Shown one piece after another: positions 33,301-40,052 of a stretch of DNA of 64,000 bases (the first letter of the stretch is position 1; each line of letters opens with the position of its first letter). Made by a program: the position numbers and the translations under genes. The stretch covers positions 6,828,501 to 6,892,500 of the forward strand of contig NZ_AP024745.1 in NCBI RefSeq assembly GCF_019704555.1. The letters run 5' to 3'. This stretch comes from Actinoplanes sp. L3-i22. GTDB lineage: Bacteria; Actinomycetota; Actinomycetes; Mycobacteriales; Micromonosporaceae. Below the pieces are notes generated by a model that did not search any database, was not told the DNA's origin, and saw nothing but the letters and a program-made list of their open reading frames with translations.

Positions 33301-33411
33301 GACGAACGGGTTGACGTAGCCGGTGAGGTCGAGATCGGCGGCCTGGGCCGCCTGTGGGATCGAAAAGGCCGCGGCGGCGAGGAGGACCGCGGTGGCGAGG
33401 GCACGGAGCAT
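30307..33411 (-). CDS. Secreted GH92 alpha-mannosidase-like enzyme with two F5/8C domains
   Basis: This 1034-residue protein starts with a Sec signal peptide (MLRALATAVLLAAAAFSIPQ ending in AQA). The GH92 catalytic part (about 30-735) starts with YVNPFVGTD and includes DIYRSWASLTALIAPDVMTD and GNEPEHGVPWAYNFARKPAG, the motifs around the calcium and catalytic sites. Two similar discoidin/CBM32 domains follow (about 755-890 and 900-1034), both with VDLGSAQNVSSFVL-like strands. It should release mannose from alpha-mannans or N-glycans outside the cell. A LacI-type palindrome lies 31 bases before the start. Single gene. Confidence 0.93.
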   Translation of the reverse strand: MLRALATAVLLAAAAFSIPQAAQAADLDLTGYVNPFVGTDDSNSPNPVGGGAGGSTFPGATVPFGMVQFSPDTPTGSPSGYRDRDRTIESFSLTHFNGAGCPNNEDIPILPITGNLGSSPGSAWTSYASGYTKTNETAAPGYYKNRLDKYGVDAELSATTRTGALRLTYPASTTARVLINASRSATGDRAGNVNISGNRVWGEHTAGGFCGGRTFKMYYSILFDRTPTGVGTFNGGTVTAGGTSVSGNQAGAYVTFDTTSNAVVNATIGISFVSVANAQNNATAEAGAFPTVRANALGSWNSALNRIQVTGGGSTDLQKFYTALYHVLMNPNISSDTNGQYMGFDGAVHTAAHPVYQNYSGWDIYRSWASLTALIAPDVMTDIVKSMVLDGQQGGLLPKWSHQTIEDFVMPGDPGPIVVASAYAFGVRDFDTAAALTLMKKSASGGSTQGYVLRGNRATYESGHFIPGNPSETLEYASSDFAISQFAKAVGDTAAYDTYATHSQYWRSLFNGESSYIHTRNSDGSYAWPLNPATENPYVEGNAAQYTWMVPHNLGALVTLMGGPATAVQRLDHHFTELNGGLSRPYFYVGNEPEHGVPWAYNFARKPAGASDAVRRVMSESFTTGAGGLPGNDDLGATSAWYVWSALGLYPVTPGADTLAVHGGLFPQALIQRPGGNITVTGGSATNRYVQSLSVNGTATSHSWIRYPQIGGGATIAYTMGSSPSGTWGTAAGDVPPSFGDGAQQPPAEPDLGPNLALGKAVTGGAAACGTAEAPAKAVDNILKDNSKWCTTGTPRTLTVDLGSAQNVSSFVLKHAGLGGEPTNWNTGAFTIATSTDNANWSTAVTVSGARASRTYAPIPARTARYVRLDVTTPTNDGSAAARIYELEVYGSSSAAADLALRQPASADSICGANESADKAVNGSWLGGWNDKWCSGGATKWLQTDLGATKHVGSVVIRHAGAGGEYPSWNTRDFDLLTSTDGTTWTTRATVRGNTADSTTTTIDADARYVRLNIVTPANDGNTAARIYEFDVRG

Positions 33412-33441
33412 TGGTGCCGTCCCTTCGGACGTGACATGGGA

Positions 33442-33457
33442 ATGACAGCGTTGTCAT
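33442..33457 (-). promoter_or_regulatory. LacI-family operator before GH92
   Basis: ATGACAGCGTTGTCAT is a palindrome with the central CG typical of LacI/GalR sites. A TTGACA box lies at 33471-33476 on the minus strand. Sugar-dependent derepression is the expected logic; no lacI-type gene is in the window. Confidence 0.6.
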
Positions 33458-33540
33458 CGGCCACCATCGATGTCAATATCCAGCCACGGTTCCGGAACCA
33501 CCCAACAGCCTTCGCCCCCGACCACACGGACCACCCCGAC

Positions 33541-33985
33541 GCCCGCACAGACCCAGCCCAGCCGAGCTCACACCGCCCGGCCCAGCCCAGCCCAGCTCAC
33601 ACCGCGCAGCCCGGCCCGGCCCAGCTCACACCGCGCAGCCCGGCCCAGCCCAGCTCACACCGCGCAGCCCGGCCCAGCCCAGCTCACACCGCGCGGCCCA
33701 GCCCGGCGCAGCCCAGCCCGGCGCAGCCCAGCCCGGCGCAGCCCAGCCCGGCGCGGCGCGGCGCGAGCGGCCCGGCGCGGGGCGGCGCGGGGCGGGGCGG
33801 CGCGGGGCGGGGCGGGGCGGCGCGGGGCGGGGCGGCGCGGGGCGGGGCGGGGCGGGGCGGCGCGGGGCAGGGCGGGGCGGCGCGGCGCCAGCGGGCGGCG
33901 CGGCGCCAGCGCAGCGCGAGCGGCCCAGCCCAGCCCAGCCCGGCGCTGGGCAGCGCGAGCGGCGCGGGGCGGCGCTGCGCCGGGG
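33541..33985. repeat. Large low-complexity tract of 5-33 bp repeats
   Basis: First comes a block of about 30-base units containing CAGCCCAGCTCACACCGCGC (33575-33705), then CCCGGCGCAG repeats, then long runs of GGCGCGGGGCGGGGC (33770-33880) and GCGGCGCCAGCG copies. The stop codon of the response regulator lies at its right edge. No gene is seen. G-runs on one strand may fold into quadruplexes. Confidence 0.9.
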
Positions 33986-34645
33986 CTACGCGCGGAGGAA
34001 CGTCAGGACGGCGAGCACCCGGCGATGGGTCTCGTCGTCCGGCGGGAGTCCCAGCTTCTGCAGGATGTTGCGGATGTGCTTGGCCACCGAAGCCTCCGCG
34101 ACGGTCAAGGCCGCGGCGATGGCCGCGTTCGACCGGCCCTCCGCCACCAGCGCCAGCACCTCCCGCTCCCGGACGGTCAGCGCGTCGAGCGGATCCCGGC
34201 GCCGCCGCAGCATCTGCCGCACCACCTCGGGATCGATGACCGTCCCGCCGTCCACCACCCGGCGCAGCGCGTCGACGAACTCGGTCACGTGCCCGATCCG
34301 GTCCTTGAGCAGGTAGCCGACGTGGGTACCGTCACCGGCGTTCAACAGCTCCGTCGCATACCGGGTCTCGACGTACTGACTCAGCACGAGCACCGGCAAC
34401 CCAGGCCGCTCGCGGCGCAGGTCCAGCGCGGCCCGCAGTCCTTCGTCCCGGAAGCCCGGCGGCATCCGGACATCGGTGACCACCACGTCGGGCTCGTGCG
34501 CGGCGACCGCCGCCCGCAGGCCGTCCGGGTCGGACACCGCGGCCACCACCTCGTGACCGAATCGGGCCAGCAGCCCGACGAGCCCGTCACGGAGCAGGAC
34601 GCTGTCCTCGGCGAGGACTACGCGGAATCCGGGAGCGGCTGACAA
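33986..34645 (-). CDS. NarL/LuxR-type response regulator
   Basis: This 219-residue protein has a receiver domain with D residues in VVLAEDSVLLRDGL, the phospho-acceptor Asp in DVVVTDVRMPPG and Lys in GYLLKDRIG. The C-terminal LuxR HTH reads LTVREREVLALVAEGRSNAA. The start at ATG 34645 lies 28 bases inside the histidine kinase gene, so the pair is co-translated. It probably controls the divergent ABC exporter; paired GTTACC motifs in the shared promoter region would be candidate sites. Confidence 0.92.
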   Translation of the reverse strand: MSAAPGFRVVLAEDSVLLRDGLVGLLARFGHEVVAAVSDPDGLRAAVAAHEPDVVVTDVRMPPGFRDEGLRAALDLRRERPGLPVLVLSQYVETRYATELLNAGDGTHVGYLLKDRIGHVTEFVDALRRVVDGGTVIDPEVVRQMLRRRRDPLDALTVREREVLALVAEGRSNAAIAAALTVAEASVAKHIRNILQKLGLPPDDETHRRVLAVLTFLRA

Positions 34646-36189
34646 GGAATCTCCACGACAAGACGGGTGGGTCCACCGGCCGGACTGGACAGCGACAGTC
34701 TGCCACCGACAACCGAGACCCGATCGGCCAGTCCGATCAGGCCGGTGCCAGCGCCGGCGCCGGCCCCGACACCCGCGCCGCCCACGGCACCCACGCTCGC
34801 CCCGCCACCCACGCCTCTCTCATCGCCCACGCCGGCCACGGCACCCACGCTCGCCCAGACACCCACGCCTCCCTCATCGCCCGCGCCACCAGCGACGCCC
34901 ACGCCTCCCTCATCGCCCACGCCACCAACGACACCCGTGCCTCCCTCGTCGCCCACGCCAACCCCATTGCCCCTACCGGCCCTGATGCCCCCTTTCCTCG
35001 CGCCGCGTGCGACGCCTGCAATGGCCGTGTCGGCGCCGATGCCCGCGCCGCCACGGCCGTCGTCGGCGATCTCGATGGTCAGGACGCCGCCGGCGTGACC
35101 GCCACTGATCTCGCCCCGGTCGGCGCCGGAGTGCTTCGCCACGTTCGCCAGCGCCTCGGAGACCACGAAATACGCCGCGGACTCCACCGCCGGCGGGAAC
35201 CGCCCGGCGACCGCGAACGTGACGTCGATCCGGACCGCGGACCGGGCCGCCAGGTCGGTCACCGCCGCCTCCAGCCCGAAATCGGTCAGCAACGGCGGAT
35301 GGATGCCCCGGATCAGCTCGCGCAGCTGCACCAGCGCCGCCCCGGCCTCGTCCTGCGCCCGGGCCAGCTGATCGGCGAGCGGCCCGGCCGGCGCGTCCAG
35401 CCGGGCCAGCCCGAGCATCACCGTGAGCGCGACCAGCCGCTGCTGGGCGCCGTCGTGCAGGTCCCGCTCGATCCGGCCGCGCTCGGCCTCGAACGCGTCG
35501 ACCAGGCGCACCCGCGACCGGGCCAGCTCGACGACCTGATGATCCGGCTGCCCGCCGGCCGGGGTGAGGATCGCCCGGGCCAGCGCGCCGCGCACCCCGG
35601 CGAGCAGGCCGATCCCGTACGCACAGGCGACCAGGGCGAGCAGGCCGGCCGCGGACGCCGCGAAGGCCTGCGGCCAGGAGGTCACCGCAACCGTCTTCAG
35701 CACCCGCACCTGCTCGCCGTCGCCGAGCGTGCCGAACAGCACCGGCGTGGCGAGCAGCGCCACCGGCACGGTCCCGCCGAGGAGCACCGCGAGCAGGTCG
35801 ACCGGCCAGAGCAGGACCATCAGCAGCGTGACGAAGCCCAGCTCCCGCCAGGTGCCCGGCTCGGTGTACCGGGTGCGCAGCCAGGAGGCCAGGCCGGCCC
35901 GCGGCGGGACACGGTGCCCGGACGGGAGCGGCCGATCGTCGATCAGCCGCTGGAACCGGCGCTCCAGCCCGGCCGCCGGAACCCCGATCAGGACCAGGGC
36001 GGCCAGCAGCGGCACGCCGACCACCAGCACCGCGAGCAGCCCGCCGACCGCGAACAGCGGAACCGCGACGAGCAGCGCCAGCAGGCCGGCGACGCCGTTC
36101 GCCAGGAGATAGAGCGCGGCTCGCAGCGGCCACCAGGACGCGGCGAACCGCGGCCGGGACAGGGCCTGCCAGACGTTCCGCGAGTTCAT
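34618..36189 (-). CDS. Sensor histidine kinase with a ~98-residue insert in its ATPase domain
   Basis: This 523-residue protein has four or five hydrophobic segments (about 22-200, DUF1707/sensor type), then HisKA_3 with H245 in RIERDLHDGAQQRL, and an HATPase_c domain with N box SEALANVAKHSGA and IADDGRGGAG. The next box (GTGLIGLADRVSVVGGRL) usually follows within 10-15 residues, but here residues 383-480 intervene. They consist of Gly/Val/Ala repeats such as VGDEGGVGVAGGAGDEGG. The insert sits at the ATP lid, the tolerant part of the domain. ATG 36189 is chosen at the family start. Paired with the response regulator downstream. Confidence 0.9.
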   Translation of the reverse strand: MNSRNVWQALSRPRFAASWWPLRAALYLLANGVAGLLALLVAVPLFAVGGLLAVLVVGVPLLAALVLIGVPAAGLERRFQRLIDDRPLPSGHRVPPRAGLASWLRTRYTEPGTWRELGFVTLLMVLLWPVDLLAVLLGGTVPVALLATPVLFGTLGDGEQVRVLKTVAVTSWPQAFAASAAGLLALVACAYGIGLLAGVRGALARAILTPAGGQPDHQVVELARSRVRLVDAFEAERGRIERDLHDGAQQRLVALTVMLGLARLDAPAGPLADQLARAQDEAGAALVQLRELIRGIHPPLLTDFGLEAAVTDLAARSAVRIDVTFAVAGRFPPAVESAAYFVVSEALANVAKHSGADRGEISGGHAGGVLTIEIADDGRGGAGIGADTAIAGVARGARKGGIRAGRGNGVGVGDEGGTGVVGGVGDEGGVGVAGGAGDEGGVGVWASVGAVAGVGDERGVGGGASVGAVGGAGVGAGAGAGTGLIGLADRVSVVGGRLSLSSPAGGPTRLVVEIPCQPLPDSA

Positions 36190-36232
36190 CCGCACACCGT
36201 AGGGCCGCCGCCGGGCCGTTCTCCACCCCGCT

Positions 36233-36267
36233 GGGGTTACCCCGGAGGTAGTCCTGGCGTTACCAGG
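36233..36267. promoter_or_regulatory. Two GG(G/C)GTTACC motifs in the divergent promoter region
   Basis: GGGGTTACCCC at 36233-36243 and CCTGGCGTTACCAGG at 36253-36267 are each palindromic and share GTTACC, 23 bases apart. They lie between the kinase gene and the ABC exporter and fit sites for the response regulator. Confidence 0.45.
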
Positions 36268-36321
36268 AAGACTCCACCTGGCGGGGTCGTGGCCGGCGCC
36301 GCGGTCCGCCACGGTGGACCG

Positions 36322-37059
36322 ATGACCAGCGACGCCATCCGGCTGCGCCGCGTCGTCCGGACCTTCGGGACCGGCGACGCGGCGGTGACCGCCCTGCACG
36401 AGCTCTCCCTGTCCTTCACCGCGGGCAGCTTCACCGCTGTCATGGGGCCGTCCGGCTCCGGCAAGTCGACGCTGCTGCAGTGCGCCGCCGGGCTGGACCG
36501 GCCGACGTCCGGCTCGGTGCTGCTCGGCGACACCGAGCTGACCACGCTCGGGGAGAACCGGCTGACCCGGCTGCGGCGCGACCGGATCGGGTTCGTCTTC
36601 CAGTCCTACAACCTGCTCCCCGCGCTGACCGCCGAGCAGAACGTGGCCCTGCCGCTGCGGCTGGCCGGCCGCCGCCCGGCGCGGGCCGACGTGCACGACG
36701 CGCTGGCCCGGGTCGGGCTGACCGGCCGGGCCGGCCATCGCCCGAGCGAGCTCTCCGGCGGCCAGCAGCAGCGGGTCGCGATCGCCCGCGCGCTGATCAC
36801 CCGTCCGGAGGTGCTCTTCGCCGACGAGCCGACCGGCGCGCTCGACTCGGCGGCCGGCCGGGACGTGCTGCGGATGCTGCGCGGCCTGGCCGACGACGCC
36901 GGGCAGACCGTCGTCATGGTCACCCACGATCCGGTCGCCGCCGCCCGGGCCGACCGGGTGGTCTTCCTGGCCGACGGGCGCCTCGACGGCGCCCTGGACG
37001 CCCCGACCGCCGAGGCGGTCGCCGCCCGGATGACCCGGATGGAGGCGACGCCGTGCTGA
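36322..37059 (+). CDS. ABC transporter ATP-binding protein (MacB/LolD type)
   Basis: This 245-residue protein contains Walker A GPSGSGKS, Q-loop FVFQSYNLLPAL, signature LSGGQQQRVAIARAL, Walker B VLFADEPTGALD and H-loop VMVTHDP. The QSYNLLPALTAEQN segment is typical of ATPases that pair with FtsX-type permeases. The stop overlaps the GTG of the permease. It lies opposite a histidine kinase/regulator pair, an arrangement typical for exporters of antimicrobial peptides or lipids induced by that system. Confidence 0.95.
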   Translation: MTSDAIRLRRVVRTFGTGDAAVTALHELSLSFTAGSFTAVMGPSGSGKSTLLQCAAGLDRPTSGSVLLGDTELTTLGENRLTRLRRDRIGFVFQSYNLLPALTAEQNVALPLRLAGRRPARADVHDALARVGLTGRAGHRPSELSGGQQQRVAIARALITRPEVLFADEPTGALDSAAGRDVLRMLRGLADDAGQTVVMVTHDPVAAARADRVVFLADGRLDGALDAPTAEAVAARMTRMEATPC

Positions 37060-39611
37060 CCGTCACGCTCAGCGGCCTGCGGGCCCGGTGGGCGACCCTG
37101 GTCGGCGCCTTCGTCGCGCTCGGTCTCGGCGTCGCCCTGTGCGCCACGATGGGCCTGACCCTGGCCGCCACCCTGCACGCCCCGGGTCAGCGCCCCGAGC
37201 GGCTGGCCGGCGCGCCGGTCGTGGTCCGCGGCGCGGACGAGTTGCGGGTGCCGACCCGCCACGGCGAGCGCGTCCAGCCGCTCGCCCGGCCCGGCGCGGT
37301 GCCGCCCGGCCTCGTCGCCGAGCTGGCCCGGATCGGTCCGGTCATCGCCGACCGGTCGTTCCCGGTGACCACCGCCGACCCGGCCGGGCACCCCTCGCCG
37401 GTCACCGACGGCTCGTCCCCGGCCAAGGCCGCCGACCCGGCCGGGCACCCCTCGCCGGTCACCGACGGCTCGTCCCCGGCCAAGGCCGATGACCCGGTCG
37501 CCGGCAGTTCGTTCCCGGCGGACGCCGGCGACCTGGTCGGGCATTCCTGGTCGGTCGCCGCTCTCGGCGATCGTCGCCTCGTCGCCGGGCGGGCGCCGCG
37601 CGGGCCGGCCGAGATCGTGCTGGCCGCCGATCCCGCCCAGGTCGGCCGGGTTCTCCCGGTGCGCACTCCGGCCGGGCAGCGCGACTACACCGTGTCCGGG
37701 GTGCTGGCGCCGGTGGCGTACGAACGCGCCGTGTTCTTCGCCGACGACGCGGCCGCCGCGATCGCGCCGCGGATCGACAACCTCGCGGTGTGGGCCACGC
37801 CGGACGCCGTCCGCGCGGTGGCCGGCGGTTCCCCCGGCGTGCGGGTGCTGACCGGGGACGACCGGCGGCGGGCCGACCCGGAGCCGGATCGGGACCGGGA
37901 TGCGCTGGTCGCGATGAACGCGCTGGTCGGTACCGCGGGCGGGGTCGCCGTGTTCGTCTCGGTGTTCGTGGTCGCGTCCACGTTCGCGTTCGCCGTCGCG
38001 CAGCGGCGCCGCGAGATCGGCCTGCTGCGCACCGCGGGCGCGACGCCACGACAGGTCCGGGCGACGCTGCTCGCCGAGGCCGTCGTGGTCGGCGTGCTGG
38101 CCTCGGCGGCCGGGTGCACGCTGGGTGCCCGCGGCGCGCCGTGGCTGGCCCGGCTGCTGGTCGGCGAGGGGCTGGCGCCCGCCTGGTTCACCATCGGTGA
38201 CCAGCACTGGCCCTACCACGTGGCGTTCTGGACCGGCCTGGCGGTCGCGCTGGCCGGCGCTGTCGCCGCGACGGTCCGGGCCGGGCGGGTCCGGCCGGTC
38301 GAGGGGCTGCGCGAGGCGGCCGTCGACGCCACCGCGCGGACGCCCGGCCGATGGCTCCTCGGCGGCGGGCTGCTCGCGGGCGGCCTGGGCCTGCTCGCCT
38401 GGCGGCTGCTGACCGATCCCGGGGAGGCGCTGCACCGCAAGACCTACACCACCCAGCCGATGCTGCTGATCATCGCGGCCGCGCTGCTCGCGCCGATCGT
38501 GATCGGCCCGCTGACCCGCCTGGTCGCCGGCTGGCCCGGCGCCGTCGGCCTGCTCGTCCGGGCGAACGCGCGGGCGGGCTCCCGGCGGGCCGCGGCGGTC
38601 GCGGCACCGGTGCTGGTGACGGTCGCGCTCGGCGGTTCGCTGCTCGGCACGACGGCGACGATCCAGGCGGGCAAAGCGGCGGAGGCCCGCGCGCAGACCG
38701 TCGCGGACCTGATCGTGGACGGTTCCGGGATCGACGAGCGCACCACGGCCGCGATCCGGGACGTTCCCGGCGCCCAGGTGATGACCAGCTCGGCGACCGC
38801 GGTCTACACCGTCGAGGAGGGCGTCGCGCTGACCCGGTCACCGGCCGAGGCCGTCGATCCCGGGACGCTGGGCGCGGTCCGCCGGCTGCCGGTCACCGCG
38901 GGCCGCCTCGAGGACCTCGACGACGGCGGCATCGTGGTCACCGAGGAGTGGGCCGAGCACACGGTCGGCCGGACGGTCCGGGTGTGGCTGGGCGACGGCA
39001 CCCCGCGCTCGTTGCGGATCGTGGCCGTCCTGGCGACCGGCACCGGCAGCAACGGCGCGTATGTGACCAGGCACAACGCGGGTGGCTCCGTACCAAATGG
39101 TCTTTCGATCTCATGGCGGCCCGGAGCGGACCGCGTCGCCGGCGCGGCCGCGGTCCGGGCCCTGACGGAGCCCACCGGGGCGCGGGTCCGGACCCGGGAC
39201 CAGTGGCTGGCGGACCATGCGCCGACCGGCAGCCGGCAGACCCGGGCGGGCTACCTCGTGGTGCTCGGCATCGCGCTGACCTACACCGGGATCGCGGTGG
39301 CGAACACCATGCTGATGGCGATGTCGGACCGGTCGCGGGAGCTGGCCGTGCTGCGCCTGGCCGGGGCGACCCGGCGGCAGGTGGTGCTGCTGGTCGCGGC
39401 CGAGGCGACGACCCTCGTGCTGGCCGGGTCGATCCTGGGTGTGATCGTGGCCGGGACGAGTCTGCTCGGGATCTGGGGCGCGCTGACCGTCCTCTCGGTG
39501 CCCGCGACGATCATCCTGCCCTGGGCGACCCTCGGCCTGACGGTGGCCGCCTGCACCGCCGTGGCGGTGACGGCGGCGGTGCTGCCCACCCTCGGCCTGG
39601 TGCGGCGATGA
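37053..39611 (+). CDS. FtsX-like ABC permease with tandem duplication
   Basis: This 852-residue protein starts at GTG 37053, overlapping the ATPase stop. It has an N-terminal helix (about 10-35), a large extracytoplasmic domain, three FtsX helices (about 290-420), further helices, a second outside domain and a last FtsX block (VVLGIALTYTGIAVANTMLM). Both RRREIGLLRTAGATPRQVRA and RSRELAVLRLAGATRRQVVL contact loops are present, the pattern of MacB-like permeases. In the first outer domain the 19-residue unit ADPAGHPSPVTDGSSPAKA occurs twice in a row (37374-37487). Confidence 0.92.
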   Translation: MLTVTLSGLRARWATLVGAFVALGLGVALCATMGLTLAATLHAPGQRPERLAGAPVVVRGADELRVPTRHGERVQPLARPGAVPPGLVAELARIGPVIADRSFPVTTADPAGHPSPVTDGSSPAKAADPAGHPSPVTDGSSPAKADDPVAGSSFPADAGDLVGHSWSVAALGDRRLVAGRAPRGPAEIVLAADPAQVGRVLPVRTPAGQRDYTVSGVLAPVAYERAVFFADDAAAAIAPRIDNLAVWATPDAVRAVAGGSPGVRVLTGDDRRRADPEPDRDRDALVAMNALVGTAGGVAVFVSVFVVASTFAFAVAQRRREIGLLRTAGATPRQVRATLLAEAVVVGVLASAAGCTLGARGAPWLARLLVGEGLAPAWFTIGDQHWPYHVAFWTGLAVALAGAVAATVRAGRVRPVEGLREAAVDATARTPGRWLLGGGLLAGGLGLLAWRLLTDPGEALHRKTYTTQPMLLIIAAALLAPIVIGPLTRLVAGWPGAVGLLVRANARAGSRRAAAVAAPVLVTVALGGSLLGTTATIQAGKAAEARAQTVADLIVDGSGIDERTTAAIRDVPGAQVMTSSATAVYTVEEGVALTRSPAEAVDPGTLGAVRRLPVTAGRLEDLDDGGIVVTEEWAEHTVGRTVRVWLGDGTPRSLRIVAVLATGTGSNGAYVTRHNAGGSVPNGLSISWRPGADRVAGAAAVRALTEPTGARVRTRDQWLADHAPTGSRQTRAGYLVVLGIALTYTGIAVANTMLMAMSDRSRELAVLRLAGATRRQVVLLVAAEATTLVLAGSILGVIVAGTSLLGIWGALTVLSVPATIILPWATLGLTVAACTAVAVTAAVLPTLGLVRR

Positions 39612-40052
39612 GCCCCGCGATGCCCGTCCCGGTGATCACCGGCGAAAGCACCGGCTCCGGACCTCGGCGCTGTCAGACTGTTCGAAGGTGGTCCGGCACC
39701 GCTTCGCGCGCGAGTCGGGAAGTGATCCGGCGCCGCGAGTCGGTCGAGTCGCGTGAGCTGGGCGAGTCGGGCGAGCCGCGTCGGGCCGCGTCGGGCGAGC
39801 CGAAGGCACTCCGGGTCGCGCGAACCGGGCGAGTCGCGCGAATCGGGTCGCGCGAATCGGGCGGGTCGCGCGAATCGGGCGAGCCTGAGGTGGTCCGGCA
39901 CCGCGGGTCGCCCGCATCGGGCGAGCTGTGCGAGTCGGGCGAGCCGGCGGTGCTCCGGCGCCGGTTCGCCCGGGTGCGGCGGGTGCCACCAGCAGGTTTG
40001 CGGGCCACCACGGCGGGGCAATGGCCGTCTGATTTGTGTCGGGAGGGGTGCC
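39612..40052. repeat. Intergenic array of GCGCGAATCGGGC-like repeats
   Basis: From about 39716 to 39970 short units built on TCGGGCGAGCC, GCGCGAATCGGG and GGTGCTCCGGC/GGTGGTCCGGC recur many times, imperfectly. GTGGTCCGGCACCG appears twice (about 39689 and 39891). There is no coding signal despite an open plus-strand frame. The end of the gap holds a clear ribosome site (GGGAGGGG) for the sigma gene. Confidence 0.75.

Noticed and set aside
31426..34239. 937-codon plus-strand frame
   Set aside because: It is antisense to GH92 and then runs through the GC repeat tract. Long open frames are expected opposite high-GC genes.
35095..37059. 654-codon plus-strand frame ending in the ABC ATPase
   Set aside because: Only the part from 36322 is the ATPase. 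The rest is antisense to the histidine kinase.
36606..38435. 609-codon minus-strand frame
   Set aside because: It is antisense to the ABC ATPase and permease and shows no domain.
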